Assembly: GCA_028689055.1 (NCBI GenBank)
Contig: JAQTWZ010000002.1
Location: forward strand, 9,503 to 73,502
Length of the DNA: 64,000 nucleotides
Source of the DNA: Sulfurimonas sp.
Lineage (GTDB): Bacteria > Campylobacterota > Campylobacteria > Campylobacterales > Sulfurimonadaceae
Direction of reading: 5' to 3'
Part shown: piece by piece, positions 18,447-28,025 of the stretch
Position numbering within the stretch: position 1 is the first letter of the stretch
Layout: every line of letters starts with the position of its first letter
The notes under the pieces: generated by a model
Databases searched by the model: none
What the model saw: the letters and a program-made list of their open reading frames with translations, nothing else
Told to the model about the DNA's origin: nothing
Position numbers and translations under genes: made by a program

Positions 18447-21400
18447 TTAGTCTCCCTTCTCTAGGTTAAGAGGTAATTTTGTCAAGTTTTTAGGGCGAAC
18501 AAGCCAGAAGTTTCTCACCTCCACCCTAAAGTTTTCAAGCAACTCTTTTCCTTTTTTACTTTGTGTTTCTACAACATAATCTTTTAATAATCTTTTGAGT
18601 AAGTGTCTTGCATCAGCACCCTCGTCGGTATCGATACGAATAGCCTCAACAAGCTCACGGTTAACATTTTCTACAAAACTATGATCTTCATCATATACAA
18701 ATGCAACACCACCTGTCATACCCGCACCAAAGTTGATTCCGGTGCGACCGAGTATAGCCACGATACCACCTGTCATATATTCGCAGGCGTTGTCACCCGT
18801 TCCCTCTACGATAGAAATTGCGCCAGAATTACGCACCGCATATCTCTCGCCCACACAACCTGAGATATAGAGTTTACCACCTGTCGCACCATAGAGACAA
18901 GTATTACCGCCAGCACTAAATCTTTCACCTTCATTTTGAGAAGTTACGATGATTTTACCGCCATGCATCCCTTTTCCAATGTAGTCATTTGCAACACCTT
19001 TGAGATAGATTGAGACACCGTTTATCAAAAATGCACCAAGTGCTTGACCTGCTATACCTTGAAGTTGTATTTTGATAGTATCTGCTTTAAGACCTGTATC
19101 TCCATAATATTGCGCTATTTCACCACTCACAAGAGCACCAAAACTTCTATGAAGATTGGTAATCTCTCTTGAGATACGGATAGGATGCTCAGGATGTTTG
19201 ATTGCATTCATAGCTTCTTTTAATACATCATATTCAAACGCATTGTCATCAAATGGAGGGTTACTTGGCTGTTGGCATGTATTAAAACCCTCTTCCTCAT
19301 GTAAAACTGAAGAAAAGTCAAATTTTTGGGCAAATTTGTCATCAACAACTTTAAGTAAATCAACACGACCGATCATCTCTTCCATTGTTGCATATCCAAG
19401 TTCAGCCATAATAGAACGAACATCTTCAGCTAAAAGTGTAAAGTAGTTAATAACTTGATTCACATGCCCTTTAAAGAACTCTTGGCGCAGTTTTTCATTT
19501 TGCGTTGCAATACCTACAGAACATTTATTTACGTGACAAATACGAAGCATTTTACAACCAACAATCGTTAAAACACCCGTACCAAACGCATACGATTCAG
19601 CTCCTAAAAGTGCTGCTTTGACGACATCCAAACCAGTTTTTAGACCACCGTCTGTTTGTAGTTGTACCAGTCTTCTGAGGTCATTTGCTTTGAGTGCATT
19701 GTGCGCTTCACTGAGTCCAAGTTCCCATGGATTTCCTGCAAACTTGATAGAAGTAAGAGGTGCAGCACCCGTACCGCCATCACCGCCTGAGATGATGATT
19801 TTATCTGCATAAGCTTTTGCAACACCCGCAGCAATCGTACCGACACCGATAGTAGAAACAAGTTTTACAGCTACTTTTGCTTTTGGATTGACTTGCTTCA
19901 TATCAAAAATAAGCTGTGCCAAATCTTCAATAGAGTAGATGTCATGGTGTGGCGGAGGTGATATAAGCGTAACCCCCGGAACTGTATGACGCAATTTACC
20001 TATAAGAGGTGAAACTTTGTGTCCCGGAAGCTGTCCGCCTTCACCCGGTTTTGCACCCTGAGCCACTTTAATCTGGATCTCTTCGGCACTTCTTAGATAC
20101 GCAGGAGTTACACCAAAGCGTCCTGATGCAACTTGTTTGATTTTCGAGTTTCTCTCTGTATCAAAACGTGCTGAATCTTCACCGCCCTCACCCGAATTTG
20201 ATTGAGCGCCTATACGGTTCATCGCTATCGCAAGCGTTTCATGAGCTTCAGGAGAGATAGAACCAAGACTCATTGCAGCTGAAGCAAATCTTTTGAAAAT
20301 CTCCTCTTTAGGTTCTACCTCAGAGATATTGATAGACTTTCTATCTGATTTAAGCTCAAAAAAGTCACGAATAAATTTCAGACCACGCTTATTTACAACG
20401 CTGTTGAGTCTATCATAATCTTCTTTTTTACCACTAGCCGAGAGTGCATGGATAGCATGAATGACAGCAGGTCCAAAATCATGGTGTTCTTGATCATTAT
20501 AAAATTTGTAAAAACCGCCAATATTTAATGGAAATATCTTATTAAATCCATTATCTCTAAAAGCATCTGTATGATTTTTTGAGATTCTTTCATCGATATC
20601 ACTATATGTAAGTCCACTCAAAGCACTTTTTGAAGTCTCAAAACACTCTTCTACAATCTCATGTGAGAGACCTAAAATGTCAAAAAGACCTGCGTTTCTA
20701 TAAGAAGCGATAGTAGCAATACCCATTTTAGACATTATTTTAAGTAAGCCCGCGTTTAAAGCGCTATGGACTGATTTAATAGCTTCATGAGGGCTCATTT
20801 TTAGAGTATTTGATTTTTCGATTTGATCTACAACTGTTGCAAAAAGCAGGTTTGGATAAACAGCACTTGCACCATATCCAATCAAAATAGCCGCACCGTG
20901 CGAGTCTATAATTTCACCCGTAACAGCTATCATAGAAACAAGATGTCGCATCTTTGCTTTTAAAAGAGCAAAGTTGAGACGCCCGACCGCCATAGCCATC
21001 GGGATGATTTTATTTGTTTTGCTAAAGTCTCTATCATCAAGTATAACGATTCTTGTTCCGTTGTCTTTGACGGCATTGAGAACATTTTCAACCAAAATAT
21101 CAAGTGCATTTTTCAACTCTCCACTATATGCAGTAGAGAATGTAGAGTTATGATAATAGGCTTGATAACGAGGTGATTTTTTATCACCAAATGATTTTAA
21201 AACTTCAAGTTTTTCACTTGTCATAATTGGTGAAATCGATTTTAAACGGTGTGCATGTGTTGGCACTTCATCCAAAATATTATGAATTTCGCCAAAACCT
21301 GTATTTAAACTCATAACGACATTTTCACGAATAGGGTCAATTGGCGGATTTGTAACTTGTGCAAATTTTTGTTTGAAAAAGTCCGTAAATGAGCGCTGTT

Positions 21401-22886
21401 TTTGTGAAAACGCAGCTAAAGGTGTGTCATCGCCCATCGAGCCGACAGCTTCTTTTCCTTCTTTATACATCGGTTCTATGACTTGTTCCACGACTTCTTG
21501 TGTAATATTGAAAAATCTTTGTCTTTGTATAAAACTCTCTTTATTAAAATCACAAGTAGTGATGTATTGCTCTTCTATATGTTCTTGAAGATAAATCATG
21601 TGCTCATTGAGCCATTTCATATATGGATTTGAACTTTTGAGATAGTCATCTATCTCATTGTTTTTGAGGATTTTTCCATATTTGAGGTCAAGACCGAGCA
21701 TCTCGCCAGACTGTAAACGTCCTCTTTCTTTTATATTGTCTTCTGGAATATCTACAACACCGTATTCGCTTGCGATGAGAAGATTATCATCTTTTGTGAT
21801 GATATATTTTGAAGGACGCAGACCATTTCTATCAAGAACACAGCCGATATAACGGCCATCTGTTACAGAAAACGCAGCAGGACCGTCCCAAGCTTCAAAA
21901 ACTGTAGAATGGAACTCATAAAATGCACGAAGCTCAGGATCCATATGTGGAGCATTTTGCCATGCTGATGGAATAACTGCACGTACAGCTTTGAAGAAAT
22001 CCACACCGTTAACGATCAAAAACTCTAAAAAGTTATCTGCACTGGCACTGTCTGATGAGTTCAACTGAAGAATAGGAAGTATTCTTTGAATCTCTTCATT
22101 TGTAAAAACTTCACTTTTAATAGACTCAGATTTTATCTCCACATTGATACGATTACCCTCGACAGAGTTTATCTCACCATTGTGTGCTACTGCGCGAAAC
22201 GGCTGGGCAAGTCTCCACTCAGGAAGTGTATTTGTAGAAAATCTTTGGTGAAAAAGTGAAAAAGAAATTTTAAAATTTTCATTTTGTAAATCTTTGTAAA
22301 ACTCTTTGATATGCGTTGGCATAATAAGACCTTTATAAGAAAGAACTTTAGAGCTCATGGAGGCGATATAAAAATCTCTCTCTTTCGTCAATTTATGCTC
22401 AGACTCTTTACGGCTTAAATATAAAAGTGCGTCAAATCTGTTTGTTGCCATAATAGAATTTGGAATAATAAAAAGTTGTACGATATGCGGTAAAGAAGCA
22501 AGCGCTTGTTTTCCAAGAGCATTGGAGTCAACCGGTACATCACGATGCAATACGACTTTGAGATCATTTGCACCACAAATCTCATCAATTATCTTCAAAT
22601 GTGCTCTATTTTTTGTAAAAACCGAAGCCACTGCAAACTGTTTTGGCAGTTCTACACCATGCTTTCCTGCTTCTTGGCGAAGAAAATCTACAGGCATAGA
22701 AAGTAAAAGACCGCTTCCATCCCCTGTTTTTCCATCTGCTGCAACCGCTCCACGGTGCATCATTCTCTCTAGCGCCGTAACAGCATCATCTAGTACCTTG
22801 TAAGACGCTTTATTATTGATATTGGCAACAAGACCAAAACCACAGTTGTCCTTAAAAGATCTCAATAAATCATGATATTCAATCAT
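18447..22886 (-). CDS. gltB: Glutamate synthase large subunit
   Basis: Makes glutamate from 2-oxoglutarate and glutamine ammonia. Start moved from the track's TTG (22898) to the ATG at 22886, which has GGGAG 7 nt upstream and places the nucleophilic cysteine (FKDNCGFGL) at residue 15 after a short propeptide. About 1479 aa, as usual. Order: class II glutamine amidotransferase; central domain; FMN/synthase domain with GEGGEDSARF and SGGDGGTGA; 3Fe-4S cluster CKMLRIC...KCSVG; C-terminal GXGXG beta-helix. A palindrome lies 33 bp before the start. Confidence 0.97.
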   Translation of the reverse strand: MIEYHDLLRSFKDNCGFGLVANINNKASYKVLDDAVTALERMMHRGAVAADGKTGDGSGLLLSMPVDFLRQEAGKHGVELPKQFAVASVFTKNRAHLKIIDEICGANDLKVVLHRDVPVDSNALGKQALASLPHIVQLFIIPNSIMATNRFDALLYLSRKESEHKLTKERDFYIASMSSKVLSYKGLIMPTHIKEFYKDLQNENFKISFSLFHQRFSTNTLPEWRLAQPFRAVAHNGEINSVEGNRINVEIKSESIKSEVFTNEEIQRILPILQLNSSDSASADNFLEFLIVNGVDFFKAVRAVIPSAWQNAPHMDPELRAFYEFHSTVFEAWDGPAAFSVTDGRYIGCVLDRNGLRPSKYIITKDDNLLIASEYGVVDIPEDNIKERGRLQSGEMLGLDLKYGKILKNNEIDDYLKSSNPYMKWLNEHMIYLQEHIEEQYITTCDFNKESFIQRQRFFNITQEVVEQVIEPMYKEGKEAVGSMGDDTPLAAFSQKQRSFTDFFKQKFAQVTNPPIDPIRENVVMSLNTGFGEIHNILDEVPTHAHRLKSISPIMTSEKLEVLKSFGDKKSPRYQAYYHNSTFSTAYSGELKNALDILVENVLNAVKDNGTRIVILDDRDFSKTNKIIPMAMAVGRLNFALLKAKMRHLVSMIAVTGEIIDSHGAAILIGYGASAVYPNLLFATVVDQIEKSNTLKMSPHEAIKSVHSALNAGLLKIMSKMGIATIASYRNAGLFDILGLSHEIVEECFETSKSALSGLTYSDIDERISKNHTDAFRDNGFNKIFPLNIGGFYKFYNDQEHHDFGPAVIHAIHALSASGKKEDYDRLNSVVNKRGLKFIRDFFELKSDRKSINISEVEPKEEIFKRFASAAMSLGSISPEAHETLAIAMNRIGAQSNSGEGGEDSARFDTERNSKIKQVASGRFGVTPAYLRSAEEIQIKVAQGAKPGEGGQLPGHKVSPLIGKLRHTVPGVTLISPPPHHDIYSIEDLAQLIFDMKQVNPKAKVAVKLVSTIGVGTIAAGVAKAYADKIIISGGDGGTGAAPLTSIKFAGNPWELGLSEAHNALKANDLRRLVQLQTDGGLKTGLDVVKAALLGAESYAFGTGVLTIVGCKMLRICHVNKCSVGIATQNEKLRQEFFKGHVNQVINYFTLLAEDVRSIMAELGYATMEEMIGRVDLLKVVDDKFAQKFDFSSVLHEEEGFNTCQQPSNPPFDDNAFEYDVLKEAMNAIKHPEHPIRISREITNLHRSFGALVSGEIAQYYGDTGLKADTIKIQLQGIAGQALGAFLINGVSIYLKGVANDYIGKGMHGGKIIVTSQNEGERFSAGGNTCLYGATGGKLYISGCVGERYAVRNSGAISIVEGTGDNACEYMTGGIVAILGRTGINFGAGMTGGVAFVYDEDHSFVENVNRELVEAIRIDTDEGADARHLLKRLLKDYVVETQSKKGKELLENFRVEVRNFWLVRPKNLTKLPLNLEKGD

Positions 22887-22918
22887 TTCAACTCCCAATT
22901 TCTATGAATGTCTAATAC

Positions 22919-22939
22919 TATCTAAAAATAATTTAGATA
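22919..22939. promoter_or_regulatory. Perfect palindrome upstream of gltB (candidate operator)
   Basis: TATCTAAA-AATAA-TTTAGATA, an 8-bp perfect inverted repeat with 5-bp spacer, lies 33 bp before the gltB ATG, between gltB and recO. Size and place fit a dimeric repressor or activator site for nitrogen control; the regulator is not in the window. An RNA hairpin in the gltB leader is the alternative. Confidence 0.45.
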
Positions 22940-23051
22940 ACAATCCCTTAGCAAAAAATGCAAACTTTTTATAAATTTAATCTCTTTTTAAAGAAACTTA
23001 GTCTATTTAGAGATAAGTGCTTGTATTGTACAGTTTAAAGGTTTAAAAAAG

Positions 23052-23057
23052 TATAAT
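23052..23057 (+). promoter_or_regulatory. -10 box for recO
   Basis: TATAAT 55 bp before the recO ATG, in an AT-rich region without a clear -35 at the right distance. Confidence 0.4.
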
Positions 23058-23111
23058 GGCGTTAGTATTTTTTTAAAAATATTTACAATTTGTGTAGTTA
23101 GGAAGCAGTTT

Positions 23112-23732
23112 ATGGAAGGTTATATCATAAATCTCAACAAAGTCAAAGACGAAGATTTGATAGTCACAATACTATCAAAGGGTAACTTAGAGACTCTTTA
23201 CAGATTCTATGGAGCAAGACATGGAGTCATAAATCTTGGCTTTAAAATAGATTATGAGATAGAACCTTCTGCAAAATCAAATATAGCTAGACTCAAAGAT
23301 GTTATCCATGTTGGCTTTAAATGGATCAATGATTATAAACTGTTGCGGCTTTGGCAAGACTACACTTCTCTTTTTTATAAACATCTCAAAGATGCCGAAG
23401 AACTTGGAGATTTTTATTTTGAACTTGTCAATAATGCCTCAAAAGACTGGAATAAACAAAATCCAAAACGCATCGCCATTGAGAGTTATGTCAAATTGCT
23501 CGAACATGAGGGAAGACTTCATACGGAAAATGTATGTTTTTTATGTTCACAAAAGATAAAAAAGAGTGAATTAACACTCTTAAGAGCCTATCTTCCTGCT
23601 CATGACACTTGTGCAAAAGCTCCCCACATGAGCGCTCATGGAGTTTGGGAACTTTTTACAAACAAATCAACACTTTTTTTGAGTGATGAAGAGGTTGATA
23701 GATTGTGGAATATTTTACTTCAAGGGCTTTAG
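23112..23732 (+). CDS. recO: Recombination mediator RecO
   Basis: Loads RecA with RecR in gap repair. 206 aa, the short form seen in Campylobacterota. The N-terminal OB-fold (MEGYIINLNKVKDEDLIVTILS) is followed by a helical domain and a zinc-finger-like pair CFLCSQ ... HDTCAKAPHMS. ATG start with AGGAAG 9 nt upstream. Single gene; convergent with the methyltransferase. Confidence 0.85.
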   Translation: MEGYIINLNKVKDEDLIVTILSKGNLETLYRFYGARHGVINLGFKIDYEIEPSAKSNIARLKDVIHVGFKWINDYKLLRLWQDYTSLFYKHLKDAEELGDFYFELVNNASKDWNKQNPKRIAIESYVKLLEHEGRLHTENVCFLCSQKIKKSELTLLRAYLPAHDTCAKAPHMSAHGVWELFTNKSTLFLSDEEVDRLWNILLQGL

Positions 23733-23761
23733 AAAAAAGTCCGTTTTACTTGCGTCTAGCC

Positions 23762-24313
23762 CTATTTTTTAGCCACTAAAGAAGCGATTTTCACCTTCTC
23801 ACCGCGAAGATTGACATCATCTCTCTCTTCATAATAGAGAATATCCAAACCGATAAATGCGTGTAAAAGCTCATTTTTTCTTAGTAGATAATCCAGATTC
23901 ATTGTCTCATGTTTATAATCTCCATGAGCAACGATAAAAGTCTCAAACACAATAATCCCGCCTTCTTTAAGCGCATCTTTCATCTGAGAAACAAGACGAC
24001 GGTTGAGATAGTTAATATTGACAATAAGATCATATTTTTTAGGTGTGATATTGTATTTGTCCAAATCAGCTTCTATCTTCTTGATAGTAGAACTATTTTT
24101 CACTTTTGAGAGCGCATAATCCGAAAAGTCCACAGCATCAACAACAAAGCCTTTATCTGCCAAAAAGTGTGCGTTTCTTCCTGTTCCACAAGCGATATCA
24201 AGTGCTTGACCTACAACTGCGTTTACTACATATTTTTCCAAAATATGAGAAGTGCCCTCAGGCATAGGAAATTCCAAATACTTTTTATTCCATTTTTCTT
24301 TATCTTCGAACAT
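23762..24313 (-). CDS. Class I SAM-dependent methyltransferase
   Basis: 183 aa Rossmann methyltransferase with motif I ALDIACGTGRNAHFLA, motif II VDAVDFSDYAL, and post-motif YDLIVNINYLNR. Similar to the TehB/UbiE-like small methyltransferases; the substrate is unknown. Its stop lies 29 bp from recO on the opposite strand. nspC follows downstream in the same direction 35 bp before (upstream in coordinates); no clear operon. Confidence 0.85.
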   Translation of the reverse strand: MFEDKEKWNKKYLEFPMPEGTSHILEKYVVNAVVGQALDIACGTGRNAHFLADKGFVVDAVDFSDYALSKVKNSSTIKKIEADLDKYNITPKKYDLIVNINYLNRRLVSQMKDALKEGGIIVFETFIVAHGDYKHETMNLDYLLRKNELLHAFIGLDILYYEERDDVNLRGEKVKIASLVAKK

Positions 24314-24348
24314 TTCTCATCCTTTTTTAGACTTTTTTAGACTTTTGT

Positions 24349-25485
24349 TTAAGAAAGTCTGTTTTTATAATCTTCATATCCAAAATCCTTGATAACATCA
24401 AGTTTGCCATTTTTTCTATAAATAGCCAACGAGGGTAATTTTATACCATTAAATGTTGTATTTTTAACAAAAGTGTAGTGGATCTGATCTTCAAAGATGA
24501 CTTTGTCACCTACTTGAAGCGGTGCATCAAAAGAGTAGTCGCCCATGATATCTCCTGCTAAACAGGTATTGCCGCCGAACCTATAAGTATAATCCTTTTC
24601 TCCCGCTTCACCTGAGCCGCGAACCATCGCACGGTATGGCATCGCGAGCGTGTCCGGCATATGCGCTTCTGCGGAAGTGTCAAGTATAGCTACATTGATA
24701 CCGTTATGAAATGTATCAAGCACGGTTGCGACAAGCGTTCCTGTCTGCCAGCCTACGGCTTCACCCGGTTCGAGATAGACATCAACATCATATTTTGCTT
24801 TGAAGTTTTGTATCACTTCTATCAGTCTCTCCACGTCATAACCTTCTTTGGTGATATGGTGTCCTCCACCGAAGTTGATATATTTAAGCCCTTTAAAATA
24901 CTTGGAAAACTTTTCTTCAAAAGCATCCAAAACAGCTTCGAGCGCATCTACATTTTGCTCACAAAGTGCATGAAAGTTGAGACCGTCTATGTATTTCAAA
25001 ACGCCTTCATCAAAGTTTGCAAGTGTCGTGCCCAAACGAGAGTAGATACCGCAAGGATTGTAAATATCTTTTGGTGAAGCTGAATACTCAGGATTGATAC
25101 GAAGCGATATTTTGATATTTGGATTGATATCTTTGACTCTCTCTACATATTTGAAAAGCTGATTTGGTGAGTTAAAGACGATGTCATCAGAGATTGTCGC
25201 TATTTCGTCTATCTCTTCATCTTTAAACGCAGGAGAGTATGTATGGACTTCACCCTTAAAATATTGTCTTGCCAAAAGTGCTTCATGAAGGCCGCTTGCC
25301 GTACATCCTTTGAGGTATTTTTCTACCAAAGGAAAAGTACTCCACATAGCAAAACCTTTGAGTGCAAGGATGATTTTTGCCCCGCTTTTGTTTTGTACAT
25401 ACTCAAAAAGCTTGAGATTTTTTTCCAATAGTTCTTCTTCGCAGATATAACATGGCGTTTCTACTGCATCAAAATTGTGCATCAT
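24349..25485 (-). CDS. nspC: Carboxynorspermidine/carboxyspermidine decarboxylase
   Basis: PLP enzyme that decarboxylates carboxy(nor)spermidine to (nor)spermidine, the route used by Campylobacterota, which lack SpeD/SpeE. 378 aa, alanine-racemase/group IV decarboxylase fold: PLP lysine at about residue 43 (ILALKGFAM), INFGGGHHITKEGYD, YLEPGEAVGWQTG and C-terminal TCLAGDIMGDY with the catalytic Cys. The partner dehydrogenase lies 860 bp upstream with an HDOD gene between, spacing 8-14 bp, so the three are likely co-transcribed. Confidence 0.95.
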   Translation of the reverse strand: MMHNFDAVETPCYICEEELLEKNLKLFEYVQNKSGAKIILALKGFAMWSTFPLVEKYLKGCTASGLHEALLARQYFKGEVHTYSPAFKDEEIDEIATISDDIVFNSPNQLFKYVERVKDINPNIKISLRINPEYSASPKDIYNPCGIYSRLGTTLANFDEGVLKYIDGLNFHALCEQNVDALEAVLDAFEEKFSKYFKGLKYINFGGGHHITKEGYDVERLIEVIQNFKAKYDVDVYLEPGEAVGWQTGTLVATVLDTFHNGINVAILDTSAEAHMPDTLAMPYRAMVRGSGEAGEKDYTYRFGGNTCLAGDIMGDYSFDAPLQVGDKVIFEDQIHYTFVKNTTFNGIKLPSLAIYRKNGKLDVIKDFGYEDYKNRLS

Positions 25486-25493
25486 CTTCTTTT

Positions 25494-26333
25494 TTACCTC
25501 TTGTCTGAATTTTGTAAATATGTTTGTTTTATGCGTTTTGCAACACTTTCAAAATAGTGCTCATCAAGCCCCATAAGTGAAACTAAATGGCTTGCTTTTT
25601 GGATAGACTCGACTGAGAGTATCTCTTTTACATTGATAGCCGTACGTATAACATCTAAAATCTCGATATATTCTTGAAGTTTTTCAGAATAATCTCGCTC
25701 ATAATCCAGCCCTTTGAGCATCTGCACATAAAGCGGTTCCATATCCCAATGATCAAAAAGCAAAGCGCTGAGATAGTATGAAGATGTCCCGCATACCGAG
25801 TCTTCGTAAGTCACGATATCGGTACAAAACGCAAGACCTTCTTTGAACTCTTTTATCTTGCCTTCTTGCGTAACAACCTTAGCCAAGATAAGTTTTCCTA
25901 TCTCCATCAAAAGCGCAAGCGGTGCTAGAAATTGCGCCCGTTTTATATCTGTTTTTGAGTACCACTGTGTAAGTAAAGCGCTTTGAAGATGACAAATATC
26001 ATTAAACAAATCATTAGATATATTGTAAGCTCGCAGATTTGCGACGAGTTTTTCATGCATAGCATAACGGATTACAAGCGCATAAATCGTTTGTGTTCCA
26101 AAAAGTGTCACTGCTTGGGAGACGGAAGTGATTTGTCTGTAAAAACCATACGCTGGAGCATTAATCATCTTGAGCACATTTGCGCTCAAAAGGACATCAG
26201 ATTCTATGATTTTTATAAGCCGAACAACATTGACATTATGCGCACCTTCTGCGTAGAGCCTTTGGATCAAAACGGCAGACTCAGACAGAGGCGGCAGAGT
26301 CTCTATAGTGTTTACGAGGCTTTTGAAATCCAT
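25494..26333 (-). CDS. HDOD-domain signalling protein
   Basis: 279 aa HDOD protein: LPPLSESAVLIQRLY, IIESDVLLSANVLKMINAPAYGF, ITSVSQAVTLFGTQTIYALVIRYAM are the typical three blocks (residues 10-90). HDOD proteins lack the metal HD pair and act as signalling scaffolds, often in chemotaxis or biofilm control. Position between the two carboxyspermidine genes (8 and 14 bp gaps) implies shared expression, which is unusual; a functional link to polyamines is only inference. Confidence 0.85.
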   Translation of the reverse strand: MDFKSLVNTIETLPPLSESAVLIQRLYAEGAHNVNVVRLIKIIESDVLLSANVLKMINAPAYGFYRQITSVSQAVTLFGTQTIYALVIRYAMHEKLVANLRAYNISNDLFNDICHLQSALLTQWYSKTDIKRAQFLAPLALLMEIGKLILAKVVTQEGKIKEFKEGLAFCTDIVTYEDSVCGTSSYYLSALLFDHWDMEPLYVQMLKGLDYERDYSEKLQEYIEILDVIRTAINVKEILSVESIQKASHLVSLMGLDEHYFESVAKRIKQTYLQNSDKR

Positions 26334-26347
26334 CTGTTTTTAAAAGA

Positions 26348-27526
26348 TTAGAGCTCTTTTATCTGCCAAGGAAGACCTTGTGTATTCATCTCTTCCATAA
26401 ACGCATCAGGATCCATTTGTTCCATATTAAATACCCCTACTCCGCTCCAAATACCTTTGAGCATAAGTTTCGCGCCTATCATCGCCGGAACACCTGTCGT
26501 ATAGGAAACACCCTGAGAATTTGTCTCTTTGTAGCACTCTTCGTGGTCTTTTACTTGATAGATATAGATTTTTTTCTTCACACCGTCTTTGAGACCCTCA
26601 GCCACGATACCGATGTTTGTTTTGCCTTTGGTACGAGGACCGAGTGATGCAGGATCAGGAAGTAATGTTTTTAAGAACTCCATTGGAACTATTTTCATTC
26701 CTTTGTGTTCTACCTCTTCTATACCCAACATACCGACATTTTCCAAACATTTCATATGCGTCAAATAGCTTTGTCCAAAAGTCATAAAAAATCTGATGCG
26801 TTTGAGACCTTTGATATTTTGTACAAGTGACTCCATCTCTTCATGATAGAGCAAATAGGAGTCTTTTGGACCGACTTCAGGATAATCCCAAACCTGCATA
26901 ATTTCCATAGGTTCTGTCTCTATCCACTTGCCATTTTCCCAGTAACGCCCTTTTGCGGAGACTTCTCTGAGATTTATTTCAGGGTTGAAGTTTGTTGCAA
27001 ACGGATATCCATGATCACCTGCGTTACAGTCAAGAATATCGATAGTATGGATCTCATCAAAATAGTGCTTTTGCGCATAAGCACAAAAAACATTTGTAGC
27101 ACCCGGATCAAATCCAGAACCAAGAAGCCCCATAATACCAGCTTCTTTAAACGCAGCATCTCTCTCCCATTGAAGTTTATACTCAAACTTCGCTTCATCA
27201 GGATGCTCATAATTTGCAGTATCAAGATAAGGTGTTTTTGTAGCGATACACGCGTCCATGATTGTAAGGTCTTGATAAGGCAGTGCCACATTTATGACGA
27301 TACTTGGCTTACAAGACTCTATAAGTTTTATAAGCGCCTCAGTATTATCCGCATCTACGGATACAGTCTCAATCGCTGCGTTTGGCAACTCATCTCTGAT
27401 GGCATCACATTTGCTTTTTGTTCTGCTTGCCAAAACGATTTTTCCAAACACATCTGCGTTTTGTACACATTTATAGACAACCACACGACTTACTCCACCT
27501 GCACCGATAATCAACGTCGTTTTCAT
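26348..27526 (-). CDS. Carboxynorspermidine/carboxyspermidine dehydrogenase (saccharopine dehydrogenase family)
   Basis: Condenses aspartate semialdehyde with diaminopropane or putrescine and reduces the imine with NADPH, feeding NspC. 392 aa; Rossmann motif TLIIGAGGVSRVVVYKC, LASRTKSKC, and the family stretch GLLGSGFDPGATNVFCAYAQ. C-terminal substrate domain has YTTGVPAMIGAKLM. Paired with nspC, this gives the full two-step route to spermidine or norspermidine. Confidence 0.93.
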   Translation of the reverse strand: MKTTLIIGAGGVSRVVVYKCVQNADVFGKIVLASRTKSKCDAIRDELPNAAIETVSVDADNTEALIKLIESCKPSIVINVALPYQDLTIMDACIATKTPYLDTANYEHPDEAKFEYKLQWERDAAFKEAGIMGLLGSGFDPGATNVFCAYAQKHYFDEIHTIDILDCNAGDHGYPFATNFNPEINLREVSAKGRYWENGKWIETEPMEIMQVWDYPEVGPKDSYLLYHEEMESLVQNIKGLKRIRFFMTFGQSYLTHMKCLENVGMLGIEEVEHKGMKIVPMEFLKTLLPDPASLGPRTKGKTNIGIVAEGLKDGVKKKIYIYQVKDHEECYKETNSQGVSYTTGVPAMIGAKLMLKGIWSGVGVFNMEQMDPDAFMEEMNTQGLPWQIKEL

Positions 27527-27640
27527 GAAAACTCTCTCCTAAAATAAATTATAAATATACATTCTTTCGAAATTGTAGCAACTCTAAGATATACACAAGC
27601 TGATAATAGCAAAAAATTGTCACCAAAATATTACTGCGTT

Positions 27641-28012
27641 TTATACTAAATCAAACGCAACCAGCAAAACACTTATCCAGATAAGCGCTGTCACGATAAG
27701 GCTCAAAAGAACCATAGTAGCACCCACATCTTTTGCCTGTTTGGCGAGGATATGATACTCTTTTGTGACAAGGTCAACAACTCTCTCGATAGCAGAATTG
27801 GCAACCTCTGCCAACACTGGAATAAAAAGTGACAAAAATAAAATACTCGAATGGGCAAAAGTTATAGGGAGATTCCATGCGACGACACCCATTACAAAAA
27901 GCATCAAAAGCTGCCATTTGAAGGATGTTTCATTTTTGACTATATCCACAAAACCTTCCACGGCGTACATCCCGTTTCTAAAAAGTGAGTGTTTTGGTTT
28001 ATTGAGTTTCAT
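27641..28012 (-). CDS. dgkA: Diacylglycerol kinase
   Basis: Small integral-membrane kinase recycling diacylglycerol to phosphatidic acid. Start set at the ATG at 28012 (AAGGAAACAAG just before) instead of 28036, which would overlap the upstream gene; this gives 123 aa, close to E. coli DgkA (122). Three membrane helices; catalytic/substrate motif VLAEVANSAIERVVDLV, with family E-x-x-N-x-x-x-E intact. Follows the transporter-acyltransferase gene by 13 bp: both act in phospholipid turnover. Confidence 0.9.
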   Translation of the reverse strand: MKLNKPKHSLFRNGMYAVEGFVDIVKNETSFKWQLLMLFVMGVVAWNLPITFAHSSILFLSLFIPVLAEVANSAIERVVDLVTKEYHILAKQAKDVGATMVLLSLIVTALIWISVLLVAFDLV

Positions 28013-28025
28013 CTTGTTTCCTTGG

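Noticed and set aside
22887-22898. Track start of gltB (TTG)
   Set aside because: It adds four residues and overlaps the GGGAG site that serves the ATG at 22886.
22919-22939. gltB palindrome as a Fur box
   Set aside because: TATCTAAAAATAATTTAGATA lacks the GATAAT/ATTATC core; only the site at 30695 fits.
26843-27547. 234-aa plus-strand ORF
   Set aside because: It lies wholly antisense to the carboxynorspermidine dehydrogenase, has Cys/Ile/Arg-rich composition without motifs and no ribosome site; a shadow frame.
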